From the NCBI GenBank assembly GCA_002429315.1, contig DIZC01000080.1, positions 1 through 31,049 of the forward strand: DNA of 31,049 nucleotides, given 5' to 3'. This DNA is from Alphaproteobacteria bacterium UBA6038. Lineage in GTDB: Bacteria > Pseudomonadota > Alphaproteobacteria > Micropepsales > Micropepsaceae. Numbering within the stretch: position 1 is the stretch's first letter; the number at the start of each line of letters is the position of its first letter. Positions 8,315-16,576 of the stretch are shown here, one piece after another. The notes below the pieces were generated by a model. The model did no database searches. It had not been told where the DNA came from and saw only the letters and a list, made by a program, of their open reading frames with translations. Both the position numbers and the translations under genes were made by a program.

Positions 8315-9538
8315 ATGATCAAAGTTTGCGATGTCGCTGTAATCGGCGCAGGCCCTCACGGCCTGTCACTGGCCGCCCACCTGGCGGCGCGCGGAATCGA
8401 TTTTCGCGTGTTCGGAAAACCGCTCAGCACCTGGGCGGAGCACATGCCCAAGGACATGGTGCTGAAGTCGGACGGGTTCGTGTCCAATCTCTCGGCGCCA
8501 TCGCCGGATTCCACCCTGAAGGCGTACTGCGCCAAGCACGGCATTGCCTATGCCGATCAGGGGCTGCCCGTCTCGCTGGAAACCTTCCTCGCCTACGCCA
8601 ACAATTTCCGCAGGCGCTTCGTGCCGATGCTGGAGGAGACCAATGTCGTTTCGCTGCGGGCGGACGGCGACGAATTCACGCTGATGCTGGAGACCGGCGA
8701 ATCCCTGAAGGCGCGCAATGTGGTGCTCGCCGTCGGCATCACGTCGTTCGCGTACATTCCGCCGGTGCTCGCGCAACTCCCCAAGGATCATCTCTCGCAC
8801 AGCTACCAGCACCGCGAAGGCACCGGCTTCAAAGGCCGCGAAGTCGCGGTGATCGGGCGGGGCGCCTCGGCCGTCGATCTCGCGTGGCTGTTGCACCAGC
8901 AGGGCGCTTCCGTCCGCATCGTCGCCCGCTCGTCCGAGATCGAGTTCAACAAGGTGCCGGACGCCTATGAGGAAAGCCTCATCGGCCGGCTGCACCGCCC
9001 GGCTTCCGGAATCGGCCGCGGCTGGCGCTCCTACTTCTGCGCCCAGGCACCGCTGCTGTTCTATCGCTTGCCGGAAAATTTGCGCCGGCGCGCCATCGCC
9101 AGCCATATGCATCCGGCCGGCGGCTGGTTCATGCGGGAGAAGATCGAGAGCAACGTTCCGCTGCTGCTCAGGCGTTCCATCAGGTCCGCCGAACTCCGCA
9201 ACGGGCAGGTGAGCCTGAAGCTTGCCGACCGTAGCGGGCGCGAAGACATCGTCGTTTGCGATCACGTCATTGCCGCGACCGGTTACGAGCCCGATATGCG
9301 CAAGACGAAGTTCCTGTCGCCGGACCTCGTGGTGAAGATCAGCCCGCGCGAGAACGTCACGCTGCTGTCGGATACCTTCGAAACCGCGGTGAAGGGCTTG
9401 TATGCCGTGGGCCTGCCGGCGATGTACAATTTCGGTCCGTTGATGCGGTTCATGGTCGGCGCCGAATTCGCCGCGCCGCGGGTGGCGGCAGCCCTCGACC
9501 GCCGGCTCGGCGTTTCCGCGGAGAAGCGCGCCGCTTAA
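8315..9538 (+). CDS. FAD/NAD(P)-binding flavoprotein, monooxygenase-like
   Basis: The 407-residue protein has two dinucleotide-binding motifs: VAVIGAGPHGLSLA (residues 8-20, FAD) and VAVIGRGASAVDLA (about 177-190, NAD(P)H). A late ATGY motif (VIAATGYEPDMRK) is typical of flavin monooxygenases and related class B enzymes. No cysteine pair of the thioredoxin-reductase type is visible. It probably hydroxylates or oxidises a small substrate using NAD(P)H and O2; the substrate cannot be read. ATG at 8315 has GGAGAC a few bases upstream. It diverges from the ATP-grasp/methyltransferase operon, and the three probably act on one compound. A clear terminator follows. Confidence 0.85.
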   Translation: MIKVCDVAVIGAGPHGLSLAAHLAARGIDFRVFGKPLSTWAEHMPKDMVLKSDGFVSNLSAPSPDSTLKAYCAKHGIAYADQGLPVSLETFLAYANNFRRRFVPMLEETNVVSLRADGDEFTLMLETGESLKARNVVLAVGITSFAYIPPVLAQLPKDHLSHSYQHREGTGFKGREVAVIGRGASAVDLAWLLHQQGASVRIVARSSEIEFNKVPDAYEESLIGRLHRPASGIGRGWRSYFCAQAPLLFYRLPENLRRRAIASHMHPAGGWFMREKIESNVPLLLRRSIRSAELRNGQVSLKLADRSGREDIVVCDHVIAATGYEPDMRKTKFLSPDLVVKISPRENVTLLSDTFETAVKGLYAVGLPAMYNFGPLMRFMVGAEFAAPRVAAALDRRLGVSAEKRAA

Positions 9539-9563
9539 AGATTGCCAGCTAGCCTTCCTCGGA

Positions 9564-9593
9564 AGCACGCCATAACCTGGCGTGCTCTTTTTT
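9564..9593 (+). terminator. Rho-independent terminator after the flavoprotein gene
   Basis: A perfect 9-bp stem AGCACGCCA / TGGCGTGCT with a TAACC loop is followed at once by CTTTTTT. It lies 25 bp after the flavoprotein stop codon. Confidence 0.9.
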
Positions 9594-9731
9594 CGGGCGG
9601 TTGCTTGTATGGCGCGCGTATGAGAACTCGTTCTTCGCGTCTGGATGCACGGTGAAAAAAGGGATTATCTGTTCTCCGGAACGAGGTAGACTCGCCGGAG
9701 TGCCGGCGAAGGCCGTGATTGAGCGGGTATC

Positions 9732-9905
9732 ATGAATAAGTCTTTCGCGCCGTTCGCATTGGCGGCGGTTATTCTTTTCGCGCTGGTGCCGCTCGGCCGG
9801 GCATCCGCCTACACCCTGTAGACGCTGCAGGGCTTTCGCGCGCAGACTGGTTGCACCGACGGGTCGCAGCCGAGCGCGAGCTTTCATCGAGATGCTGGTG
9901 TGTGA
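9732..9905 (+). pseudogene. Truncated GloVer-repeat gene: signal peptide, TAG, then one damaged repeat
   Basis: ATG at 9732 opens a signal-peptide-like stretch (MNKSFAPFALAAVILFALV... ending ASAYTL) that stops at TAG 9819-9821. Reading through the TAG in the same frame gives TLQGFRAQTGCTDGSQPSAS, which matches the start of the first repeat of the next gene (KTLHEFCHQANCPDGEAP), then TGA at 9903. So this is the 5' end of a paralogue with a nonsense codon and most of its repeats lost. A 29-residue secreted peptide is an alternative, but the in-frame homology after the stop favours a pseudogene. With the terminator it accounts for the gap 9539-9916. Confidence 0.6.
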
Positions 9906-9916
9906 TAGGAGGACAG

Positions 9917-11263
9917 ATGACAATCAAACTCTATTTGCAAAACGTCGTGCGCCTTTGCGCTTATGCGGCATGCGCGCTCCTGCCGGCGTTCGGCTCTATG
10001 GCCTGGGCAGCGCCAGAAAAGACGCTCCACGAATTCTGCCACCAGGCCAATTGTCCCGACGGGGAAGCTCCCTATTTCGGTCTCACCGAGGACAGTAGCG
10101 GCACCTTATACGGCACGACATACGCCGGAGGGCTGAACGGTGCAGGCACCGTGTTCTCCCTGACTCCGAGCGGCGGAAAATTCAGCTACAAGAGGCTCTA
10201 TAGCTTCTGCGCCAAGACCGCGTGCCACGACGGAGGGCTGCCCCAGAGCAACCTGATCGTCGACGTGGCGGGAAATCTGTACGGCACGACGACCTCGCTC
10301 GGCGCCTTCAGTGGCGGCACCGTGTACGAGCTCAAGCCGAACGCCGCCCATACCAAATGGAACCTCGTCATCTTGTATAGTTTCTGTTCCCAGACCGATT
10401 GCACGGACGGCAAGGTTCCGGCCGCATCGCTCACCTATCAAGGAGCCGAGAGCGGCACGGCTTATGACGGCACATCGGTGCTTTACGGAACAACCACACA
10501 GGGCGGCACCGGAGCTGGTGGTACAAGGGCCGGTGTAGCGTATGAGCTTACCTTTCAGTCAGGGAAGACGTTACGAGCGGAGCAGGTGCTCTACAATTTT
10601 TGTTCGCAGACGAACTGCACCGACGGAAACGACCCCTGGGGTTTGACGATCGACGGTCACGGAACCCTCTACGGCACGACCCAGTCCGGCGGTCAGAACG
10701 ACAAGGGCGCGGTCTATGAGATTGTGCCGAAGCAGCAGGTTGAGTTCGTCCTGTACAGTTTTTGCCCGGCAACCAACTGCCCCGACGGCTGGAACCCGAT
10801 CACTCCGCTGGTGATGGATGCAAATGGCAACCTCTACGGCACGGCAAGGGGCGGCGGCGCTGCGGGCTGGGGCGTCGTGTTCAAGATCGTTCCGAACGGC
10901 GTGGCATCGCAGGAGACGGTTCTTCACAGCTTTTGCCGCAAGGCCAACTGCACGGACGGCGCGCTTCCCTCCGCTGGCGTCGTCATCGATCCGCAAGGTG
11001 CCATGTTCGGTACAACGCTGATCGGCGGCTTCTACGCCGGATCGAACTGCGAAACCAATATCGGCTGCGGCACGGTTTACCGGCTCCAGGGCACGACCTA
11101 CGCGGTTCTGCATAGCTTCTGCAAGCTTGGTTCTGCCAATTGTCCTGACGGCAGAGAGCCGCTCCACGCTTCCCTGCTTCTCGATGGATCGGGAAACCTC
11201 TTCGGCACCACATCTGAGGGCGGGTATTATGCCGCCGGAACCGTATTCATGATAACGCCGTAG
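9917..11263 (+). CDS. Secreted GloVer tandem-repeat (choice-of-anchor) protein, seven repeats
   Basis: The 448-residue protein has a signal peptide (MTIKLYLQNVVRL... to SMAWA) and seven copies of a repeat of about 60 residues built as 'SFCxxxNCxDGxxP...GxLYGTTxxGG...GTVFxLxP' (TIGR03803 'GloVer' type). LYGTT/LFGTT-like cores occur in all seven, and each repeat has a Cys pair in the CxxxxC-DG segment, one of them CxxxxxxC. Seven units suggest a seven-bladed beta-propeller, and the Cys pairs could form disulfides in the periplasm or outside the cell. Start: ATG at 9917 directly after a near-perfect AGGAGGACAG. Function is unknown; surface or secreted carbohydrate or protein binding is a guess. 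It is flanked on both sides by remnants of related genes, and no C-terminal sorting domain is seen. Confidence 0.85.
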   Translation: MTIKLYLQNVVRLCAYAACALLPAFGSMAWAAPEKTLHEFCHQANCPDGEAPYFGLTEDSSGTLYGTTYAGGLNGAGTVFSLTPSGGKFSYKRLYSFCAKTACHDGGLPQSNLIVDVAGNLYGTTTSLGAFSGGTVYELKPNAAHTKWNLVILYSFCSQTDCTDGKVPAASLTYQGAESGTAYDGTSVLYGTTTQGGTGAGGTRAGVAYELTFQSGKTLRAEQVLYNFCSQTNCTDGNDPWGLTIDGHGTLYGTTQSGGQNDKGAVYEIVPKQQVEFVLYSFCPATNCPDGWNPITPLVMDANGNLYGTARGGGAAGWGVVFKIVPNGVASQETVLHSFCRKANCTDGALPSAGVVIDPQGAMFGTTLIGGFYAGSNCETNIGCGTVYRLQGTTYAVLHSFCKLGSANCPDGREPLHASLLLDGSGNLFGTTSEGGYYAAGTVFMITP

Positions 11264-11319
11264 TCGAGACTCACCAAGGATGTGCAGGGCATGCGCATTT
11301 GACCACGCGCGGCATTGCC

Positions 11320-11421
11320 GCGCGGCGCTTGCGGCGGAAGACGAACAGATGCCAGCAATGCCAGCCCGTCGAAGCCTTTGCGCATGTCGGTGGTGTCCCG
11401 CGGCAAGCGACCGGCAACACG
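11320..11421 (-). mobile_element. Fragment of IS66-family tnpB (Orf2)
   Basis: The minus strand reads TDMRKGFDGLALLA, and a second frame continues HLFVFRRKRR. Both are hallmark segments of the small IS66 accessory protein TnpB ('DxRKGxDGLA...HLFVFRxRR'). About twenty residues between them are missing and the frame is shifted, so it is a dead scrap. No IS66 ends or other IS66 genes are visible. Confidence 0.6.
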
Positions 11422-11457
11422 AGTACCGGCGGTACGGTATTCCAACTGAGCCCATAA
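11401..11457 (+). pseudogene. 3' end of a second GloVer-repeat gene
   Basis: Just before TAA at 11455 the plus strand reads ATGNTSTGGTVFQLSP, which is exactly the end of a GloVer repeat (compare YYAAGTVFMITP at the end of the intact gene). The sequence to its left is IS66 debris, so the body of this paralogue was lost. With the tnpB scrap it accounts for the gap 11264-11504. Confidence 0.55.
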
Positions 11458-11504
11458 CTTAAACCTGCGATGTTGTTTCTCTTACCCACGCGAGAGGAAT
11501 TTCC

Positions 11505-13781
11505 ATGCGTCGAATTCTGCTGTTGTCCGCGTCCTATCTTGTTGCCGCGTCCGCATTCGCCGCCGCGCCTTCCGCGCCGCCGCCGCAGGATGAAAAAGCG
11601 ATCGAGAAGAATTTCGATGCCGCCATCGATCCGAACCAGATGCGCGATTGGCTGAAGACGCTGGCGGCCGAGCCGAACCACGTCGGCTCGCCGCACGACA
11701 AGGCGAACGCGGAATTCATCCTCGGCCTGTTCAAGAAGTTCGGCTGGGACGCGCACATCGAATCCTTCAACGTGCTCTATCCCACGCCGGTGAGCGAGAC
11801 CGTCGAGCTGCAGGGGCTGAAGCCGTTCAAGGCGACGCTGCAGGAGCCGAACATCCCCGGCGACACGACATCGCGCTCCAAGCAGCCCTCGCTGCCCGCC
11901 TATCTCGAATACCAGGGCGACGGCGATGTTACTGCGCCGCTGGTATACGTGAATTACGGCATGCGCGACGACTACAAGGCGCTGGCGCGGCTTGGCGTCG
12001 ACGTCAAAGGCAAGATCGTGATTGCACGCTACGGCGGCGGCTGGCGCGGGCTGAAGCCGTTGCTGGCGCAAATGCACGGCGCGGTCGGCTGCCTGATTTA
12101 CTCCGATCCCTCCGACGACGGTTACGCGGTCGATGCCGCGTATCCGAACGGTCCGGCGCGGCCGCCGCACGGATTCCAGCGCGGCTCGGTGGAGGACATG
12201 CCGATCTACACCGGCGATCCGCTGACGCCGGGCGTCGGTGCCACCGTCAACGCCAAGCGGCTCGATCGCTCCAAGGCGCCCGTCCTTCTGAAAATCCCGG
12301 CGCTGCCGATCTCCTATGCCGATGCGCAGGTGCTGCTGTCGTCGATGGATGGCCGGGTCGTGCCGGAAAGCTGGCGCGGTCGGCTGCCCATCACCTATCG
12401 CGTCGGGCCGAGCAAGGCGCCGGTGCATCTGATGGTCAAGTCCGACTGGAGCATGAAACCAATCTACGACGTCGTGGCGATCATGAAAGGTGCCACGTAT
12501 CCGGACCAGTGGGTCGTGCGCGGCAATCACCACGACGGCTGGGTCTATGGCGGAAGCGATCCGCTGTCGGGGCAGATCGCGTTGCTGGAAGAAGCCAAGG
12601 CGATGGGTGAGCTGGCGCGGCACGGCTGGAGGCCGAGGCGTACCATTGTCTACACGAGCTGGGATGGCGAGGAACCGGGCCTGCTCGGATCCACGGAATG
12701 GGCCGAGACCCACGGAGCGGATCTGAAGAAGAAGGCGATTCTGTATATCAATTCCGACAGCAACGCGCGCGGCTTCTTCGGCGCGGCGGGCAATCACGAT
12801 TTCGAGCACTTCGTCAATCAGGTGGCGAACGATGTCACCGATCCGGAAACCCAGGTTTCGATCGGGCAGCGGCACCGCGCCAAGGCGCGCATCGATGCCG
12901 CCGAGCCGAAATCGCACGATCCCGAAGCGGTGGACAGGCTCAAGGCGGAAGCGAAAATCGCCGCCGATCCGCACCGCGACTTCCCGCTGGACGCGCTGGG
13001 CTCGGGGTCCGACTACTCGGCCTTTCTCGAGCACCTCGGCGTGCCGGCGCTGAACATCGAATTCGGCGATGAGGGAAACAGCGGGGGCGTCTATCATTCG
13101 CGCTACGACACGTTCGAGCATCACAGCCGGTTCGTCGATCCGGGCTTCGTCTACGATGCGCTGCTGGCGAAGACGGTCGGGCGGCTGGTGCTGCGCGCCG
13201 CCGATTCCGATCTGCCGCTGCAGCAGGCCGGCGATTTTGCCGACACGCTCGCCCGCTATTACGGCGAGGTGAAGAAGCTGGCGAACGACAAGCGCGAGGC
13301 CGCCGAGATCCAGGGCAAGCTTGTGTCCGATCGTGCGTTCCAGCTGACCGCCGATCCCACGAAAACCAGCGGCCCTCCGCTCGCGCTGAAGCCGGTGCCG
13401 AAGTTCGAATTGGCGCCGCTCGAGAACGCTCTGGACCGGCTCAAGAAGAGCGCCAAGGCCTACGACGACGCGTTCGCGAAAAACGCGGCGAAGCTGGCGC
13501 CCGACCGCCGCGCGCGTCTGCTGGGCCTGATGCAGAGCATCGATCAGACGCTGGCGCCGGACAATGTCGGGCTGCCGGGTGGGCGCGGCTGGTACAAGAA
13601 TCTGGTCTACGCGCCCGGCCGCTTCACCGGCTATGGCGCCAAGACTCTGCCGGGCGTGCGCGAGGCTATTGAGGACGAGCGCTGGGACGACGCCAACAAA
13701 TACGCCAAGCTCACCGCCGATGCGCTGAACGCCTACAGCGCGCGCCTCGACCAGGCGACGGCTGTGCTGAACGGGAAATAA
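11505..13781 (+). CDS. Exported M28 metallopeptidase, glutamate carboxypeptidase II / PSMA-like
   Basis: The 758-residue protein has a signal peptide (MRRILLLSASYLVAASAFAA) and three domains as in human PSMA: a catalytic domain split by a protease-associated domain (about residues 110-300), and a C-terminal transferrin-receptor-like dimerisation domain (about 610-755). All zinc ligands can be placed by spacing: His342 and Asp352 (NHHDGWVYGGSDPLSG), Glu389/Glu390 (SWDGEEPGLLGS), Asp418 (INSDSN) and His531 (YHSRYDTFEHH). It is therefore probably an active di-zinc carboxypeptidase or aminopeptidase acting on small peptides in the periplasm. The ribosome site is AGAGGA before ATG. It stands alone and is followed by a palindromic repeat shared with the convergent deacetylase gene. 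Confidence 0.95.
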   Translation: MRRILLLSASYLVAASAFAAAPSAPPPQDEKAIEKNFDAAIDPNQMRDWLKTLAAEPNHVGSPHDKANAEFILGLFKKFGWDAHIESFNVLYPTPVSETVELQGLKPFKATLQEPNIPGDTTSRSKQPSLPAYLEYQGDGDVTAPLVYVNYGMRDDYKALARLGVDVKGKIVIARYGGGWRGLKPLLAQMHGAVGCLIYSDPSDDGYAVDAAYPNGPARPPHGFQRGSVEDMPIYTGDPLTPGVGATVNAKRLDRSKAPVLLKIPALPISYADAQVLLSSMDGRVVPESWRGRLPITYRVGPSKAPVHLMVKSDWSMKPIYDVVAIMKGATYPDQWVVRGNHHDGWVYGGSDPLSGQIALLEEAKAMGELARHGWRPRRTIVYTSWDGEEPGLLGSTEWAETHGADLKKKAILYINSDSNARGFFGAAGNHDFEHFVNQVANDVTDPETQVSIGQRHRAKARIDAAEPKSHDPEAVDRLKAEAKIAADPHRDFPLDALGSGSDYSAFLEHLGVPALNIEFGDEGNSGGVYHSRYDTFEHHSRFVDPGFVYDALLAKTVGRLVLRAADSDLPLQQAGDFADTLARYYGEVKKLANDKREAAEIQGKLVSDRAFQLTADPTKTSGPPLALKPVPKFELAPLENALDRLKKSAKAYDDAFAKNAAKLAPDRRARLLGLMQSIDQTLAPDNVGLPGGRGWYKNLVYAPGRFTGYGAKTLPGVREAIEDERWDDANKYAKLTADALNAYSARLDQATAVLNGK

Positions 13782-13790
13782 CTCTGCGTC

Positions 13791-13815
13791 GCAGTTCGTG
13801 TCCGGCAGTTCGTGT
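13791..13815. repeat. Short tandem repeat after the M28 gene
   Basis: GCAGTTCGTGT occurs at 13791-13801 and again at 13805-13815, just after the M28 stop codon. Confidence 0.7.
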
Positions 13816-13823
13816 GACGACAC

Positions 13824-13960
13824 ACCCTCCCCTTGAGGGAGGGTCGAATTCGCGCAGCGAATTCGGGGAGGGGCCGATCTCCAGCGGATGCCGAAGGACC
13901 CCTCCCCGAAAAATTCTTCGCTGCCGCTTGAATTTTTCGACCCTCCCTCAAGGGGAGGGT
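13824..13960. repeat. Long palindromic intergenic repeat between convergent genes
   Basis: The outer arms 13824-13848 and 13936-13960 are perfect 25-nt reverse complements, beginning ACCCTCCCCTTGAGGG. Further in, GCAGCGAA and TTCGGGGAGGGG are mirrored with small interruptions (about 13854-13874 against 13910-13925). The whole unit of about 137 bp can fold into one long hairpin. It sits between the stops of two convergent genes, where it could act as a bidirectional terminator. It resembles the dispersed CCCTCCCC-type palindromic elements common in alphaproteobacterial intergenic regions; copy number elsewhere cannot be seen. Confidence 0.9.
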
Positions 13961-13973
13961 GGACGACTGCGGC

Positions 13974-14765
13974 TTATTCCGCCGAGTGCTGATCCAGGCG
14001 GCTGAGCTGAAAGCCGGCAGCTTCGAGGTCGCGGGGGAAATCGTCGCTCGCAAGATAGGCGAATTCGTCCTCGCGCTGCCGATGGATGGGATCGCGCGAC
14101 GTCAGCGTCTCGTCCACATGCCCGGGATGGCACATGACGATGGAACCGTTCGCGGCGCCATCGATCATCGTGCGGAACAACTCGCGGAACGGCGCGCGCT
14201 CCTTGAAGCTGCGCACGCCACGGAATCCGGTGTTGGTGCGGACATCGTGTTGCCGCGCCAGCCGCGCCAGCCGACGTGAAGCCCATGACAGATAAACGGA
14301 ATCGACCGGCGCCGGGCGCTTCAGCATGGCAAGTGTCACCGGCTCGCGCGTCACGCGCAGGTAAGCGCCGCTGCGCTTCGCGGCGTCGACAACAGCTTCG
14401 CGAGCGCCGGGCAGCAGATGCACGTGCTGATGCCCATCGAGATACGCCGGCGGCCGCCCCATCGCGCGCGTGAAGGTGTCGACCTGACGATCGACTCCTT
14501 CGCGCGTGGCCCGCGCATCAAGGCGCCGCAGCCAACCCTTGACGAGCACGGACGAGAGCGGCCGGCCTGCGGTCAACGTGACGTGGAGCCCGATATCTGC
14601 CTGATCGAAGAACGGCCGCAGCAGCGGACCGTCGCTGGCGAACTCCGGAAACACCACCATGCAGCTTGTGGCGGTCAGCCGCCGCTTGGACAGCAGCTCG
14701 CGGATGGCGCGGCTCACGCCCGGCGAAAGGCCATAGTCGTCCGCGCAGAGCACGATGTTCCGCAT
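13974..14765 (-). CDS. ChbG/HpnK (YdjC) family carbohydrate deacetylase
   Basis: The 263-residue protein carries the YdjC-fold metal site: CADDYG (Asp9/Asp10), GLHVTL (His61), and DGHQHVHLLPG (His112, His114, His116), plus a late CHPGHVDE. The family removes acetyl groups from N-acetylated sugars such as chito-oligosaccharides; HpnK members lie in hopanoid gene clusters. No hopanoid genes are visible here, so the substrate is left open. No signal peptide is seen. It follows the SGNH hydrolase gene in the same direction with 6 bp between them, so the pair may modify the same glycan or glycolipid. Confidence 0.9.
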   Translation of the reverse strand: MRNIVLCADDYGLSPGVSRAIRELLSKRRLTATSCMVVFPEFASDGPLLRPFFDQADIGLHVTLTAGRPLSSVLVKGWLRRLDARATREGVDRQVDTFTRAMGRPPAYLDGHQHVHLLPGAREAVVDAAKRSGAYLRVTREPVTLAMLKRPAPVDSVYLSWASRRLARLARQHDVRTNTGFRGVRSFKERAPFRELFRTMIDGAANGSIVMCHPGHVDETLTSRDPIHRQREDEFAYLASDDFPRDLEAAGFQLSRLDQHSAE

Positions 14766-14771
14766 CGATCG

Positions 14772-15542
14772 TCAGGCAAGCGCGGCGGCCACGACGCGCA
14801 GGGCGGCTTGCTCCATCGCCTCATACCCGGCTTTGGTCGGGTGTACGCCGTCATACGAAAGGCCGGGCCGCATGGCGCCGGTGCCGTCGTCCAGCAGCGA
14901 GGTGTAATCGGCAAACGCGAAGCTGTTCAGTTTCGCATACGCCGCGATCCAGGCGTTGAGCGCGCGGATCTTCTCCACCGGCTCCGCAACGCTTCGCCAG
15001 GGAAACGCAGCAGCCGGCGGGATTGCGGCCAGAATGATCCGTATGCGGTGCATGCGCGCGAGCTCCACCATGGACATCAGATTGTTCTTCGTCGCTTCCG
15101 GATCGAAGGGCCCGGTGTTCTCCGCCACGTCGTTGGTGCCGGCCATGATGTGCACGGCGGCGGGCGCGAGCGAGATCACGTCCTGCCGGAAGCGCACCAG
15201 CATTTGCGGCGTGGTCTGCCCGCTGATGCCGCGGTCGACGAACCCGTTGGCGGCGAAGAACTCGGGATGAAAGACGATCCAGCCGCGCGTGAGCGAATCG
15301 CCCATAAACACCACGCGCCGGTCCGCAGCCGGCAGCTGGCCGACGCGGACGTTGTCCTGGCGATATTGTCCGAGTTGTGCCCAGTCCGTGTGAATCCTCA
15401 GTTCGTCGGCCGAGGAGCCGGGCGCCGCCGCGGGGATTGTCCAGGGCGGGGGAGCGGCCGCCGGCTGGGGGCGCGCCACCGAAGGGGCCGTGAGGCCGGC
15501 AACGACGCTTCCCGACAGCACTGTTCGACGCGACAGCTCCAC
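14772..15542 (-). CDS. Exported SGNH/GDSL-family hydrolase
   Basis: The 256-residue protein has all four SGNH blocks: FMGDSLTRGW (nucleophile Ser83), GISGQTT (Gly108), MAGTNDVAE (Asn137) and SYDGVHPTKAGY (Asp231, His234). The N-terminus MELSRRTVLSGSVVAGL has a twin-arginine-like export signal. It is an esterase or acylhydrolase of the lysophospholipase/acetylhydrolase type, likely periplasmic. GTG at 15540-15542 is chosen because AAGGA lies 8 nt upstream and it opens the signal. It is cotranscribed with the downstream ChbG/HpnK deacetylase; both remove acyl groups, one from O-esters by family expectation and one from N-acetyl groups. Confidence 0.9.
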   Translation of the reverse strand: MELSRRTVLSGSVVAGLTAPSVARPQPAAAPPPWTIPAAAPGSSADELRIHTDWAQLGQYRQDNVRVGQLPAADRRVVFMGDSLTRGWIVFHPEFFAANGFVDRGISGQTTPQMLVRFRQDVISLAPAAVHIMAGTNDVAENTGPFDPEATKNNLMSMVELARMHRIRIILAAIPPAAAFPWRSVAEPVEKIRALNAWIAAYAKLNSFAFADYTSLLDDGTGAMRPGLSYDGVHPTKAGYEAMEQAALRVVAAALA

Positions 15543-15936
15543 AATCCAAATCCTTCTGTAGCGGGACGCATGACTCCACGGCGCGTTCGCGCCGCCGCCT
15601 GGTTTCTGGACCAGTCTCCGGTGCGCGACAAGCTCACCCTCTCGACAGTGGATTGTTGTTCCAGCTCGCGCAGATCGTGGCCGCGGGTCTCCCGCCCGAG
15701 GATGGCGATGAGAACGAGCGCGCTGCGCCGCTCGGCGTACATGAAGCCGCGATAGGGTGTGCTCATCCGGCCGGCCTTTTGAGGTGCGGACTCAGCGTGT
15801 TTCTATCGCAACGCGGCGGACGGGCCGAGATGGAGCAGGCACTTTTCCGCGATCGGCCGCGGCTTGTCGCCGCCAAAATCCCTCGTTAGCCTGACGTGCC
15901 TCTGTGCTTATGACTTAGCCACGAAGGGCACGGCCG
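15543..15936. other. Gap without a convincing gene
   Basis: On the minus strand an ATG at 15766 opens about 75 codons (MSTPYRGFMYAERRSALVLI...) before running into the SGNH gene in another frame. AAGG lies about 9 nt upstream. I do not recognise it and codon use is unremarkable, so it may be chance or an eroded gene. No promoter, terminator or repeat stands out. Confidence 0.4.
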
Positions 15937-16548
15937 TTGAAGATCAAGCTGCACAAGAACGATCTGCCGGACGGTCTGGACCTTGGGCCGGTGGTCGCCA
16001 TCGACACCGAGACGCTTGGGCTCAACCCGAATCGCGATCGCCTGTGCCTGGTGCAGCTGTCGTCCGGTGACAACACCTGCCATGCGGTACAGTTCGATGC
16101 CGGCGCCTACGCCGCGCCGAATCTCAAGCGGCTGCTAACCGACCCGAACGTGCTCAAGCTGTTCCACTTTGCCCGCTTCGACATCGGGATGATGAAACGC
16201 TATCTCGGCGTCAGCACGGGGCCGATCTATTGCACCAGGACCGCGTCGAAGCTCGTCCGCACCTACACCGACAAGCATGGGCTGAAGGATCTGGTCAGGG
16301 AGTTCCTCAATGTGGACCTGTCGAAGGATCAGCAAAGCTCCGATTGGGGCGCAGCCGAACTGACGGAAAAGCAACTCGCCTATGCGGCCAACGACGTGGC
16401 CTATCTGCACCGGCTGAAGGAAGCGCTCGACCGGATGCTGGCGCGCGAAGGTCGGACGGAGCTGGCGGAAGCCTGCTTCCGTTTTCTGCCGTACCGGGCC
16501 GAACTGGACCTGGCTGGCTGGCCCGACACCGATATCTTCGCCCATTAA
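15937..16548 (+). CDS. RNase D-like DEDDy 3'-5' exonuclease, single domain
   Basis: The 203-residue protein consists only of the DEDDy exonuclease domain. ExoI is AIDTETLGL (Asp23, Glu25), ExoII is FHFARFDIGMM (Asp82) and ExoIII is YAANDVAYL (Tyr149, Asp153). HRDC domains found in full RNase D (about 370 residues) are absent, as in the short RNase D-like proteins of alphaproteobacteria. It is expected to trim RNA 3' ends in the cytoplasm with two metal ions. The start is TTG (codon 15937-15939), supported by AAGGG about 9 nt upstream and by the immediate start of conserved sequence; no ATG fits. It ends 21 bp before the inverted-repeat cassette. Confidence 0.9.
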   Translation: MKIKLHKNDLPDGLDLGPVVAIDTETLGLNPNRDRLCLVQLSSGDNTCHAVQFDAGAYAAPNLKRLLTDPNVLKLFHFARFDIGMMKRYLGVSTGPIYCTRTASKLVRTYTDKHGLKDLVREFLNVDLSKDQQSSDWGAAELTEKQLAYAANDVAYLHRLKEALDRMLAREGRTELAEACFRFLPYRAELDLAGWPDTDIFAH

Positions 16549-16576
16549 CTGGCGCGCGGTGGCCGAGGGGGCACTG

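Noticed and set aside
11271..13823. 850-codon minus-strand ORF opposite the M28 peptidase
   Set aside because: It is antisense of a gene with every zinc ligand in place; Arg/Val/His-rich low-information sequence.
15398..15766. Minus-strand ORF beginning MSTPYRGFMYAERRS
   Set aside because: It overlaps the SGNH hydrolase start in another frame and has no recognisable family; left as a possible eroded gene only.
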